Both the position numbers and the translations under genes were made by a program. A stretch of DNA of 64,000 bases from Betaproteobacteria bacterium LSUCC0117 (GTDB taxonomy: Bacteria; Pseudomonadota; Gammaproteobacteria; Burkholderiales; Burkholderiaceae_C): NCBI GenBank assembly GCA_030441535.1, contig JAUJFZ010000001.1, forward strand, positions 400,001 to 464,000, in the 5' to 3' direction. Shown here in pieces: positions 51,604 to 60,673 of this stretch. The stretch's first letter is position 1, and each line of letters begins with the position of its first letter. The notes below the pieces were generated by a model that was not told where the DNA came from, did no database searches, and was given only the letters and a program-made list of their open reading frames with translations.

Positions 51604-52605
51604 TTAGTTCTTGATTACCTCAGTCGTATCCAGCAATGCCAAGCAGCTGGCGATACCAGACGCGGTGACGACAGGGGTAGGAACTATCTCGGTGCATCGC
51701 GTTGAGGCTATCGGACATCGGGGATGAAAGGCACATCCAGACGGTGGCGATATCGGGTTAGGTATCTCACCACGAATGGGAGTGCGGCGGACTCCAGATA
51801 GCGTCAAATCAGGCACCGCATCCAACAGCATCCGAGTGTAGGGGTGTTGTGGCGAGTCGAATAGCGCGCGGGCTTGGGCGACCTCAACCAAACGCCCGAG
51901 ATACAACACCCCAACCTGGGTTGCCATATGACGAACGACTGACAAGTCGTGACTGATTAGTAAGTAGGTCAATCCAAACTGGTCTTGCAGGTCACGCATT
52001 AAATTCAATATTTGGGCTTGAACCGAAACGTCTAAAGCTGACGTTGGCTCATCAAACACGATGAACTCGGGTCGTGATGACAGCGCACGAGCAATGGCAA
52101 TGCGCTGACGCTGCCCCCCCGAAAACTCATGAGGGAACTTCTTTGCATCCTGCGCTGAAAGACCCACAATTTCGAGCAGTCGTGCCACCTCACGCTCAAC
52201 TGCTGCAGCTGAGGCTAAGCCAAAAGTCAAAATCGGCTCGCCAATAATCGCACCGACTCGCCATCTGGGATTCAGGCTTGCAAAGGGATTTTGAAATACG
52301 ATCTGAAACCTGCGGCGTAGCTCGCGCAGCTTATCTGGCGACAGCGTCGACATGTCCTGCCCGTCAAAGCAAATACGCCCAGCAGTCGGTGCTAAAAGGC
52401 CCATAATCATGCGCGCAATGGTTGACTTGCCAGAGCCAGATTCGCCTACCAACGCGAATGTATCACCGCGGTCAATTGAAAAAGAAACATCGGCTAACGC
52501 TGTCAGAAATTGTCGATCTTCGCGCTCGATGACACGATTGAGCCAGGGTTTAGATACGTCAAAGCGACGCCATAACCCGTCAACGCGTAACAGGGATTCA
52601 GTCAT
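51604..52605 (-). CDS. Peptide/nickel ABC transporter ATP-binding protein (DppF/OppF type)
   Basis: 333 residues: Walker A GESGSGKST, signature FSGGQRQRIAIARAL, Walker B FIVFDEPTSALD, and the C-terminal oligopeptide-transporter extension with GCAFHPRCPIASTRC, whose cysteines bind an iron-sulfur cluster in relatives. Last gene of a five-gene operon; its start overlaps the DppD-type gene by 8 nt. Confidence 0.92.
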   Translation of the reverse strand: MTESLLRVDGLWRRFDVSKPWLNRVIEREDRQFLTALADVSFSIDRGDTFALVGESGSGKSTIARMIMGLLAPTAGRICFDGQDMSTLSPDKLRELRRRFQIVFQNPFASLNPRWRVGAIIGEPILTFGLASAAAVEREVARLLEIVGLSAQDAKKFPHEFSGGQRQRIAIARALSSRPEFIVFDEPTSALDVSVQAQILNLMRDLQDQFGLTYLLISHDLSVVRHMATQVGVLYLGRLVEVAQARALFDSPQHPYTRMLLDAVPDLTLSGVRRTPIRGEIPNPISPPSGCAFHPRCPIASTRCTEIVPTPVVTASGIASCLALLDTTEVIKN

Positions 52606-53581
52606 TCGGTCCCTCTTTATCGGCCTGCCAACAAGCGACCTCTCGAAAGGCTTGCAGGGGCATCAGTGATGGTCGAGCAGTTCGGCAATGATCAGTCACA
52701 TTTGGACAACGAGGATTGAAAGCGCATCCCGCTGGAATATCTGATAGCCGCGGCATGGCTCCAGGAATCTGTACCAAGCGCGTTGCGTTTTGTGTCAAAG
52801 TCGGTATCGATCCCATGAGTCCGCGCGTGTAGGGATGTCGCGGGTCTCGAATGATGTCCTGTGTTGGCCCAACCTCCGCTAAACGACCGGCGTATAAGAC
52901 TGCCACACGGTCTGCGGTCTCGGCAATCACGCCCATGTCATGCGTAATCAGTAGCACCGCTGCGCCCTTCTCAGCACAAATTTCTTTGATGAGATCAATG
53001 ATTTGAGCCTGTACCGATACATCCAGTGCAGTAGTCGGCTCGTCAGCGATCACCAACTCAGGATCGGCACACAGAGCGAGCGCTATCACCACCCGTTGGC
53101 GCATGCCGCCGGAGAAATGATGGGGGTAATCGTCGATTCGACGCGCGGCCGCGGGGATTCCAACTCGATCCAGCAATTCAATTGCGCGAAGTCGGGCTTG
53201 GCTTGCAGTGAGGGACTGGTGCGTACGAATAGTTTCGATCAACTGCTCGGCGATGGTGTACAGCGGATTTAAGCTAGTTAATGGATCCTGAAAAACCATG
53301 CCTATGCGCTTGCCACGGATTCCGCGCATTTCACTCGCCGGTAGGTTATCGATACGCCGCCCACGCAGCAGGATCTCCCCACCGGTCGTTCGACCTGGGG
53401 GCTCAAGCAACCCAATAATCGCTGAACCGGTCAAAGATTTGCCAGCGCCAGACTCGCCAACCATCCCCAAAACCTCTCCAGGGGCAATGTCGAAAGACAC
53501 GCCGTCAAGGGCGACAAGCGTACCGTGTCGCGTTGAAAACTCAACGCGAAGGTCACGAACAGAGAGCACAGCTTCAGTCAT
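52598..53581 (-). CDS. Peptide/nickel ABC transporter ATP-binding protein (DppD/OppD type)
   Basis: 327 residues: Walker A GESGAGKS, signature FSGGMRQRVVIALAL, Walker B LVIADEPTTALD and C-terminal GCAFNPRCPNVTDHC. Start at 53581 overlaps the permease stop (ATGA); the frame to 53614 lies inside the permease gene. It pairs with the DppF-type subunit as a heterodimeric motor. Confidence 0.92.
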   Translation of the reverse strand: MTEAVLSVRDLRVEFSTRHGTLVALDGVSFDIAPGEVLGMVGESGAGKSLTGSAIIGLLEPPGRTTGGEILLRGRRIDNLPASEMRGIRGKRIGMVFQDPLTSLNPLYTIAEQLIETIRTHQSLTASQARLRAIELLDRVGIPAAARRIDDYPHHFSGGMRQRVVIALALCADPELVIADEPTTALDVSVQAQIIDLIKEICAEKGAAVLLITHDMGVIAETADRVAVLYAGRLAEVGPTQDIIRDPRHPYTRGLMGSIPTLTQNATRLVQIPGAMPRLSDIPAGCAFNPRCPNVTDHCRTARPSLMPLQAFREVACWQADKEGPND

Positions 53582-54519
53582 TTCAACTTTGGATTGAGCG
53601 CATCGCGCAACCAATCCCCTAGCAAATTAACCGAAAGTGCCAACGCCAACAACGTCAAAGACGGGAACAAGATGATCCACCATTCACCAGAGAACAAGAA
53701 GCCTTGTCCGATGCGAATTAAAGTTCCAAGGCTGGGCTGCGTCGGTGGAACGCCAACGCCTAGGAAAGACAATGTTGCCTCGGCAATGATCGCTAGCGCC
53801 AGTCCAATGGTGGCGATGACGAGTACCGGGCCCATGACGTTGGGCAAAATGTGGGTCAAGACGATACGAGATGGGCGTACCCCAATGGCTTGGGCCGCTT
53901 GCACGTATTCTTTTGACTTTTCAACGAGGGCTGCGCCTCGCACCACACGAGCAAATTGAACCCAGTCGGACAGGCCAATCGCGACGATCAATACCCAAAT
54001 CGCCATTTGCTCTCGGTAGGCCACCGGTATGAGGCTACGCGCCACACCGAAAATAAATAACGCAATCAGAATAGAGGGAAAGGATAGCTGTATATCCGCG
54101 ACCCGCATCAATGTGCTGTCTATCCAACCACCGCGCCACGCGGACACAAGTCCTACGAAGATCCCGAGGACCATGGCAAACAACACCGCGGAGAATCCAA
54201 CAAAAAGTGAAATTCTTGCGCCATACAGAATCGTCGACAGGATATCCCGGCCCTGATTGTCAGTACCGAGCAGGTAAACCTGCCCTGACATGGCGTTCGG
54301 GGTCATAGGCGGTGTGAAGCCATCCATCAGGTTCAAGGTGGCTGGGTTGAAAGGATCATGAGGCGCGATCAACGGCGCCAGCACGGCGGCCAGCACGATT
54401 ACAGTAGTCATCAGCGCCGCGACCATAACCAGAGGCGCTTGACGGAAGCTCCAGACTAAATCGCTGTCCCAGGCATTGGTGAAGAAGTTCATGCGGTCGC
54501 GCATTTTAATGAGTTGCAT
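53578..54519 (-). CDS. Peptide/nickel ABC transporter permease (DppC type)
   Basis: About 313 residues, six membrane spans, with GTDNQGRDILSTILYGARISL and the EAA-like loop KEYVQAAQAIGVRPSRIVLTH of DppC/OppC permeases, and FLGVGVPPTQPSLGTLI. Possible starts are 54519 (inside the end of the DppB gene), 54504 (one base after its stop) and 54492; I list the longest of the three. Confidence 0.92.
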   Translation of the reverse strand: MQLIKMRDRMNFFTNAWDSDLVWSFRQAPLVMVAALMTTVIVLAAVLAPLIAPHDPFNPATLNLMDGFTPPMTPNAMSGQVYLLGTDNQGRDILSTILYGARISLFVGFSAVLFAMVLGIFVGLVSAWRGGWIDSTLMRVADIQLSFPSILIALFIFGVARSLIPVAYREQMAIWVLIVAIGLSDWVQFARVVRGAALVEKSKEYVQAAQAIGVRPSRIVLTHILPNVMGPVLVIATIGLALAIIAEATLSFLGVGVPPTQPSLGTLIRIGQGFLFSGEWWIILFPSLTLLALALSVNLLGDWLRDALNPKLK

Positions 54520-55489
54520 GGGAACGCTCCACACGCAGACGTGGGTCAACAGCGTAGTAGAGGAGGTCCACAATCAGATTAATCACAACGAACACCAGCG
54601 CAATCAACATGAGGTAGGCCGCCATGACTGGAATGTCGACAAACTGCACGGAATTAATAAACAAGGCCCCTACTCCGGGCCATTGAAATACAGTCTCAGT
54701 GATGATGGCAAACGCGATGATGCTGCCAAGTTGCAGGCCAGTGATGGTGATGACCGGTACCATCGTGTTCTTGAGCGCATGACCAAAATGCACCGTCCGA
54801 TCGGTTAATCCGCGGGCACGAGCGAATTTGATGTAGTCATTTCGCAGAACCTCCAACATTTCCGCACGCACCAGGCGCATGATGAGCGTCATTTGGTATA
54901 GGCCCAGCGTGATAGCTGGGAGCAAGATCGACGCTCGGCCCGAGGGCGTGAGCAGCCCGGTTCGCCAAAAGCCTACATCTACAGTTTCCCCACGCCCAAA
55001 ACTGGGTAGCCATTGGAGCTCGACGGCAAAAACCCAGATTAACAAAACACCGATTAAAAACGTTGGCAGTGAGACCCCAATGAGTGAGGTCGTCATGATG
55101 AACCCCGACCACCATCCCGTTCGGTTCAGCGCGGTATAGACCCCGAGCGTGATCCCCAAAACAAAGGCTAAAAAGCCTGAAATCAGAGCCAGCTCCAACG
55201 TTGCCGGCAACCGCGAAACAATGAGCTCTAAGACAGGTTGCTGTAGCCGGTAAGAGATACCAAAATCCCCTGTCGCCGCGCGCGCCATATAGCTCGCAAA
55301 CTGGATGAATACAGGGTCGTTCAGACCTAACCGGTCGCGCAGCTCCGCGCGGTCGGCCTGGCTAGCCTCTTGACCCATCATCGTAGCGACAGGATCGCCA
55401 ACAAACCGAAACAGGGAGAACGCCACCAACCCAACGGCCAGCATGACGATCACCGACTGGGCTATCCGGCGCAGAATGTAGGCCGTCAT
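54506..55489 (-). CDS. Peptide/nickel ABC transporter permease (DppB type)
   Basis: 327 residues, six spans. It starts MTAYILRRIAQSVIVMLAVG and has GDFGISYRLQQPVLELI, RAEMLEVLRNDYIKFARARGL (coupling loop) and a C-terminal DLLYYAVDPRLRV, all standard for DppB. It is 87 nt after the solute-binding protein gene and overlaps the DppC-type gene. Confidence 0.93.
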   Translation of the reverse strand: MTAYILRRIAQSVIVMLAVGLVAFSLFRFVGDPVATMMGQEASQADRAELRDRLGLNDPVFIQFASYMARAATGDFGISYRLQQPVLELIVSRLPATLELALISGFLAFVLGITLGVYTALNRTGWWSGFIMTTSLIGVSLPTFLIGVLLIWVFAVELQWLPSFGRGETVDVGFWRTGLLTPSGRASILLPAITLGLYQMTLIMRLVRAEMLEVLRNDYIKFARARGLTDRTVHFGHALKNTMVPVITITGLQLGSIIAFAIITETVFQWPGVGALFINSVQFVDIPVMAAYLMLIALVFVVINLIVDLLYYAVDPRLRVERSHATH

Positions 55490-55576
55490 GCACCTACCGG
55501 GGGATCACCCGGAACGCTTGTTTTCATAGATGGGAGAGGGGCAGGACGGGAGTTAACACCCCCGTCCGCACTGGCC

Positions 55577-57175
55577 TTATTTAAAGGTGACTGAGGTCAT
55601 ACTAGGCTGATTTTCTGGATGTACCGCGATATTGACGCGATCTTTCGAGGCGTAGGCCAGCAACTGGTTGTGCACCATCAGAAAGACGCGGTCTTTCTGA
55701 ATGGTGTTCCATATCTCAGCAATCGTGGCGTTACGTTTGACCAAATCGGTCTCGGTTGCCAATGAGCGGATTTTTTCATCCAGTTCTGGATTGTTGTAAC
55801 GCGATCCGTTCCAGCCACCACGCCCTTCAGCTTGGCTGTGCACCAAAAAGTCGAAGACGTACTGCGAGTCAAAAGTGGGAACACCCCATCCGAGCAAGTA
55901 GAAGTCCACCTGGCGTTTCTGAATTGCTGGGAAGTGAAGGGTTCGCGATTGGCTAATTAAATTGGCTTTGATCCCGATCCGCCCAAGCATACCCACATAA
56001 GCTTGGCAGATCGCCTCGTCATTGATGTAGCGATCGTTCGGACAATTCAAATTAACCGTGAAACCATTCGGATATCCGGCCTCGGCTAACAAAGCGCGCG
56101 CACGCTGGTAGTCGGGGCGGGTGTAGGCATCAAGCGCTTTACTGTATCCGTTCACAAAGGGAGGGGTATTTTGAGCCCCAGGAACCGACTGACCACGCAT
56201 TACAACTTGGCGAATGGCGTCTCGGTCAAGCGCTAGCGCCATCGCTTCGCGAACCTGTGGCTTTTTGAATGGATTTGGCCCAGGCAGAGAAATCAAACTA
56301 TCCGAGGTCATGTCGTAGCCGAAGAAAATCGTTCGGTTCTCAGCTCCGGTTGAGACCTTTACGCCTGCAGTCTTGGAAAGCCGATCAATGTCCTGCACAG
56401 GGACATCCTGCACAAAATCAACTTCACCCGAAAGCAGCGCTGCTACGCGGGTCGATGCCTCCTTGATCGGGGTGTAGATGATTCGGGTGACCTTGGGCGG
56501 GGCATCCCAATGACCGGGGTTGACCGCCAGCACGGTGCGCACTTCGGGGTCGCGCGAGACCAAGGTGTAGGGCCCTGTGCCATTGGTGTTACGGACTGTG
56601 TACTTTTCTTCCCCAGCCTTAAAGTCCTGAGGCGCCAGGGCGTTGTTGGCCTCGATCCAGCCTTTATCGACGATAAAGAAATTGGTCAAATTCTGCACAT
56701 ATAACGGTGATGGCCCTTTCATCTTGATCCGCACCGTTAGTGGGTCAGCAGCGGTAGCGCTTGCTACTGAGGTATGAAGGCCCTTGAAGTCTGAGGTTGC
56801 TGAGGTGACGCGGGTGACTGATGCAACGACGTCTTCCGCAGTGAAGTCGGCTCCGTTATGAAACTTCACGCCTGGACGCAGTTTGAACACCCAGGTGCTG
56901 GGGTCTTTGGGATCGATATACCACTCTGTTGCAAGGCGTGGCTTTAGCGAACCATCGGTATCGCGTCGCACCAAGGTTTCGTAAATATGGTGCAGCAGCG
57001 TTGACGTGGGGCCTTCGTTGGCCGAATGTGGGTCAAGAGTCAACGCGTCACCCACACGCGCCCAGCGCAACGTCTCGGCGTTAACGACTGGTGCGCTGAC
57101 TACCATAGCGGCAGCGCAAAGAACGATGCCAGACAATCTATGGCTGGCGCCCTGAGTTTGGTATGGTGAGTTCAC
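55577..57175 (-). CDS. Peptide/nickel ABC transporter substrate-binding protein (family 5)
   Basis: A 532-residue periplasmic protein with a signal peptide (SGIVLCAAAMVVSAPVVNAE) and family-5 motifs DALTLDPHSANEGPTST, WVFKLRPGVKFHNGADFTAEDVV and NPFKKPQVREAMALALDRDAI. First gene of the operon. Family-5 systems carry dipeptides, oligopeptides, glutathione, nickel chelates or opines; the ligand is not readable from sequence. Confidence 0.92.
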   Translation of the reverse strand: MNSPYQTQGASHRLSGIVLCAAAMVVSAPVVNAETLRWARVGDALTLDPHSANEGPTSTLLHHIYETLVRRDTDGSLKPRLATEWYIDPKDPSTWVFKLRPGVKFHNGADFTAEDVVASVTRVTSATSDFKGLHTSVASATAADPLTVRIKMKGPSPLYVQNLTNFFIVDKGWIEANNALAPQDFKAGEEKYTVRNTNGTGPYTLVSRDPEVRTVLAVNPGHWDAPPKVTRIIYTPIKEASTRVAALLSGEVDFVQDVPVQDIDRLSKTAGVKVSTGAENRTIFFGYDMTSDSLISLPGPNPFKKPQVREAMALALDRDAIRQVVMRGQSVPGAQNTPPFVNGYSKALDAYTRPDYQRARALLAEAGYPNGFTVNLNCPNDRYINDEAICQAYVGMLGRIGIKANLISQSRTLHFPAIQKRQVDFYLLGWGVPTFDSQYVFDFLVHSQAEGRGGWNGSRYNNPELDEKIRSLATETDLVKRNATIAEIWNTIQKDRVFLMVHNQLLAYASKDRVNIAVHPENQPSMTSVTFK

Positions 57176-57406
57176 TTTCAGTTCTCCTCTTTAGTGAGCG
57201 CGCTTTATTGTGTGATGCACGTGCGCTGCTCAACACGCACGGCGTCTGAAAAGTATAGGGGGTGGACTGGCAAACCGTCTAAATTTAAAAATCAGGGTTT
57301 TTCTGTATTCAGTCAAGACAGTGCTCGGGCTGGAGATGGCGAACGTTAGTAACGCCGAGATGAGCTGAGAATTCGTACCCTTCTCCCTTGCGTCTACCAA
57401 TAGACG
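57176..57406. other. Upstream region of the peptide ABC operon
   Basis: No gene seen. It must contain the operon promoter; I cannot pick a convincing one. It ends at tRNA remnant 3. Confidence 0.4.
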
Positions 57407-57505
57407 TAAAAAAAAGCACTTCGATTTCTCGTAAGTGCTTGATTTAACTGGCTTATTACTGGTGGGTGGTACAGGGTTCGAACCTGCGACCCCTGCCGTG
57501 TGAAG
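57407..57505 (-). repeat. tRNA 3'-half remnant 3 with terminator, different 5' junction
   Basis: On the minus strand: anticodon loop TTCACAC (57498-57504), T arm GGTTCGAACC, acceptor and CCA (57460-57462), then AAGCACTTAC...AAGTGCTTTTTTT terminator. Right of the anticodon loop the sequence is unrelated to the other remnants, so the shared block stops exactly at the loop. Confidence 0.85.
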
Positions 57506-57956
57506 ACGTGTTTCACTACCAATTTATCTATAAAAATCAATACCTTAGATCATATAAGCTGGCTTTGTAGTATGGGAGTAGCACACTCATTAATTACAAA
57601 GTTTTTAGTTTCAGCTTTGGACTGGAGTTAGCTGACTGTTTTGAAAAATGCACGCTTGCGACGGCGCTAAACAATTACGCGCTAAATAGGCGCATCAAAG
57701 GCAATCAAAATGGCGGGCCCAGGCATTGCCCTCAGACGGCAGTGTCCACAGCCGGCTTCGAACGGGAAGTTGTTGGCCAATTAGCTGGATCCGATTGCGT
57801 GTTGCAGGGTGCCTATCGGCTCGCGCGCACCCTTCCACCCACTGTAATTTGCATACAAGTTCGCTGCTGTCGGGTACGAGCGCACGGAAGCCGTGGAATC
57901 AATAATGGACGGTGCAAGGTGCGACCAAATAAAACTAGGTGAAAGGATTTCACCTA
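57506..57956. other. Non-coding stretch right of remnant 3
   Basis: About 450 bp without a supportable gene. A short perfect hairpin AGGTGAAA/TTTCACCT with loop GGA lies at 57937-57955. Confidence 0.4.
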
Positions 57957-57991
57957 TGAAAAAGCCCCTGACTGTTGCTGATCAGGGGCTT
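57957..57991 (-). terminator. Rho-independent terminator downstream of the GST gene
   Basis: On the minus strand the stem GCCCCTGA/TCAGGGGC is followed by TTTTT, about 105 nt past the GST stop. Confidence 0.8.
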
Positions 57992-58097
57992 CGTAGTTGC
58001 CTTATTGGCGGAGCGAGAGTCCGTATAAATTCGTCCGTGAATTTTGATATTTCTTCGCTAACCCATTAATGTACCCGTCGTAAAGTTTCCAACGGTT

Positions 58098-58730
58098 TCA
58101 AACCACTTTATCTGTGATGGTCTGAGGGTAAGGTTGTGTACTTTGAAAAGAAGGTCGCTGCTCCAGATTGGTTGAGTAGTTAGCCAATGAGGGATACAAG
58201 ACCTGCCAGTCAAAGTCCGTGAACCGTACTTTCAAATAACCAAGCGCAGCACCAACGGCGATGTCAGCCAAACCAAACTGGTCACCTATCGCAAATTGAC
58301 GTTTCTCGATCAACCTTGCCAACTCTCTAACTCCTCCCTCGATCTTGTGTACTTGGCGGGCCGTCCATTCTGCACTTGCGTGCTCACCCCGCATGCGTTC
58401 GAAAAACAGCAATACCACTGCATCGCATATGCCGTCTGCCAGCACTTCCAATTTTTTCGCAACCAGTCTTTCCAGCACTTCGCTTGATAAAAGTGGCGTT
58501 TGAGGATACATGCATTCCAAATATTCAAGGATGAAGCGCGAGTCATAGATGCTGCTGCCATCTTCGAGTATCAATACGGGTAGCTTAGCAAGCGGGTTGT
58601 GCTGCTCAGTCAAGGCCCCGTGATTCCATGGAACCTCAGTGATTAATTCGAACGGAATATTTTTCTCTGCCAGAGCAACCCTCACTTTTCGGGCGTAGGG
58701 GCTGGGTGTAGCGCTGATGAGTTTGATCAT
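58098..58730 (-). CDS. Glutathione S-transferase family protein
   Basis: 210 residues. The thioredoxin-like N domain starts MIKLISATPSPYARKVRVAL, with Ser/Pro-Tyr near the usual catalytic Ser, the cis-Pro segment LAKLPVLIL and the glutathione-binding ILEDGSSIYDSRFILEYLE; a helical C domain includes FGLADIAVGAALGYL. Cytosolic. Role (detoxification or catabolic step) is not determined by context: it stands alone among gene-poor DNA. Confidence 0.88.
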   Translation of the reverse strand: MIKLISATPSPYARKVRVALAEKNIPFELITEVPWNHGALTEQHNPLAKLPVLILEDGSSIYDSRFILEYLECMYPQTPLLSSEVLERLVAKKLEVLADGICDAVVLLFFERMRGEHASAEWTARQVHKIEGGVRELARLIEKRQFAIGDQFGLADIAVGAALGYLKVRFTDFDWQVLYPSLANYSTNLEQRPSFQSTQPYPQTITDKVV

Positions 58731-59332
58731 TCAAATATCCTCTATGTTTGATTGGAGAGCAATGATCATAGGCGTTACCATTTTTCAGACTGAAATCTGT
58801 CAGCAATGCTTTTTAATTCTTCTGCGCAGGAGATGCTAACCATGCCAAGAGATGAATCAACAAAAATTGTCAGCGATGGTCTTCCTTATAAACCCAAGGA
58901 AGCCGGATCTCCATTTGGAGGCTCTAGCTCCATTTGAACCATGAGCTGCACAAATGCGGACTTCATAAGCCACGCTCACGTGGCACATTTAAGAAACTGG
59001 CTGGCCTTCCCCCAAAATCGTTAGACACTTTTCATCGAGCACTGGACCTCCCCAGTAATAAGCCTGTTAAGTATTTACGAGAGATCTGAGTGCGTTTTTA
59101 CGTTCAAAAGTGATGCAAAAAAGACTACCTGTAAGCAAGCTGTGCAAGAGGCGATGTCAACTCGCCGCTTCAAAAACGTGTAGCGCCAAATTATGCTGGC
59201 GGTGCTAAAGGCGTAATTGAGTATGGGATGTGTTCGACGACATAGTCAGCGGTCATTAAATGTTTATTTGTGACCCCATCACGAAACAAACGCCAGCTAC
59301 CTTTCGCAGATGAGCGCGTAAACGGTTTCTGC
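58731..59332. other. Gene-poor stretch with one possible small ORF
   Basis: Apart from the 31-codon frame at 58842-58937 (listed separately) I see no gene, terminator or repeat here. Confidence 0.4.
58842..58937 (+). CDS. Possible 31-residue small protein
   Basis: ATG at 58842 is preceded by AGGAG at 58828-58832. The peptide has a Gly/Ser/Pro-rich end (KEAGSPFGGSSSI). No family is recognised and it may be the end of a lost gene. Confidence 0.25.
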   Translation: MPRDESTKIVSDGLPYKPKEAGSPFGGSSSI

Positions 59333-59626
59333 TCAATCCATACCGTCGACCAACGCCACGTTACCTGTAGAGTTGTTCAACCGCAGCGGCAATATCAATT
59401 GGTAATCCACGCTGTCGTACCAAGCCTGCGCCTGCTCGCGACTTGGGAATTCAATGACTACGTGCCGTGCATCGCTAGCTTGACCGTCCAAAGTTGTGGC
59501 GATTCCTCCACGCACGCGGTAACGTCCACCGAAAGCCGCCACCACGGCTGGCACCCGCGCACTGTAGTGAGCGTAACCATCCGCATTGGTGATTGTGATA
59601 TTCCCGATGACATAGGCTTTTGACAT
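59333..59626 (-). CDS. DUF1330 family protein
   Basis: A 97-residue dimeric alpha/beta-barrel (ferredoxin-like) protein: AYVIGNITITNADGYAHYSA, AFGGRYRVRGG and HVVIEFPSREQAQAWYDS match DUF1330. Function unknown; members often accompany small-molecule degradation genes. It is isolated on the minus strand, 68 nt from a dispersed repeat. Confidence 0.87.
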   Translation of the reverse strand: MSKAYVIGNITITNADGYAHYSARVPAVVAAFGGRYRVRGGIATTLDGQASDARHVVIEFPSREQAQAWYDSVDYQLILPLRLNNSTGNVALVDGMD

Positions 59627-59694
59627 GTTGACACTCGCTTCACTGTTCCAAAATAGACGTTGCCATATTAGGCCTGTTTTTATCGCAATCAGAG

Positions 59695-59749
59695 TCCGCT
59701 CAGAATGGCTGGACTCTCAGAAAATCGGTTGACTTTTTGAGGGTCAGAA
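59695..59749 (+). repeat. Dispersed hairpin repeat, copy 4
   Basis: GCAATCAGAGTCCGCTCAGA to GAGGGTCAGAAC, matching the core of copies 1 and 2 with the stem AGAGTCC/GGACTCT kept. It lies upstream of the DUF1330 gene, so here it cannot be a terminator for a plus-strand gene. Confidence 0.82.
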
Positions 59750-59998
59750 CGGACTCATTAATCGTTGCAGACGGAACAAGTTGCCGGTATCAAATCCAAG
59801 ACCACCACACCGAGCGTGCGCATCACGTCGCGGTCGTTATTGACCGGCATCTGACTGATTTATGACGGCACCATTGCAACAGGGGTACCCCAGAGACGTC
59901 AGTCAATGAGGCGGCAACGAACCGGCTTCTGTCCGGTACTTTGCCGCCATTAACACCAGGGGTCGTAGCGACCAAATCGCAAAGCATCTGTCTGGTTC
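59750..59998. other. Non-coding stretch
   Basis: No gene, terminator or known element that I can support. Confidence 0.4.
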
Positions 59999-60502
59999 TT
60001 AAGACACAGCGCCAAGTTGTTTGAGCATGCCTAAGTTGTCAAGCAATGCCCAGTGCTCGACCAGCACACCATCTTTAAACTGGAACAGATCGAGCACATC
60101 AATGTCGATTTTCTTGCCAGTTGCCGCCATATCGCCGAACGGACCAGTGTGCGTTCCCTTGACCTTAAGTCTGACCAAAACCTTATCGCCTTCTGCTATG
60201 AAATCCAGAAGCGGCAGTTCCATGTCTGGAAACGCAGGCATCAATACGTCATGTAATTTAGCGACCCCCTCTGGTCCCTTCACTTCAAAGGGTAAGCCTG
60301 GGTCATGCCGCACAAAAGTGGGAGCAATGTGCTTCTTCATCCACGCCTTGTCACCTTTTAGAAAGGCTTGGAAATAGTCACGGCACAACTGCTTATTCCC
60401 TTCAAGTACAGACGCTTGCGTGTCCGCACAAGCCACGCCAAGCGTGGCCACACCTGCCATTGCACCCAAGATGAGCGCTCGTTTTGAAATTTCTAATGTC
60501 AT
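59999..60502 (-). CDS. SnoaL-like/ester cyclase family exported protein
   Basis: 167 residues. The N-terminal segment LILGAMAGVATLGVACAD is a signal sequence, perhaps a lipoprotein signal though the lipobox is weak. The rest is an NTF2-like cone: NKQLCRDYFQAFLKGDKAWM, VRHDPGLPFEVKGPEGV, FPDMELPLLDFIAEGDKVLV and HTGPFGDMAATGKKIDIDVL, typical of the SnoaL/ester-cyclase group. GGAGG precedes the ATG. Function unknown. Confidence 0.84.
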   Translation of the reverse strand: MTLEISKRALILGAMAGVATLGVACADTQASVLEGNKQLCRDYFQAFLKGDKAWMKKHIAPTFVRHDPGLPFEVKGPEGVAKLHDVLMPAFPDMELPLLDFIAEGDKVLVRLKVKGTHTGPFGDMAATGKKIDIDVLDLFQFKDGVLVEHWALLDNLGMLKQLGAVS

Positions 60503-60673
60503 CGTTGCCTCCTTTATTTTGACGACGATGTGAATTTACCGATGCGTATTGAAACGGTCTATTTGAACTTCGTTCAGGGAGACTTCTACGATCTGCAATG
60601 AACGCCTGGGCCGTGCCGTCCGGCATGGAGACGTCTCAGGAAAGCAGCGCGAAAATATATGAACCCTGGTACG
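60503..60673. other. Upstream region of the SnoaL-like gene
   Basis: No gene is supported; minus-strand frames crossing into the tRNA remnant have no family resemblance. Confidence 0.4.

Noticed and set aside
57742..57942. 66-codon plus-strand frame in the gap right of remnant 3
   Set aside because: No ribosome-binding site, no recognisable domain and unusual composition; probably chance.
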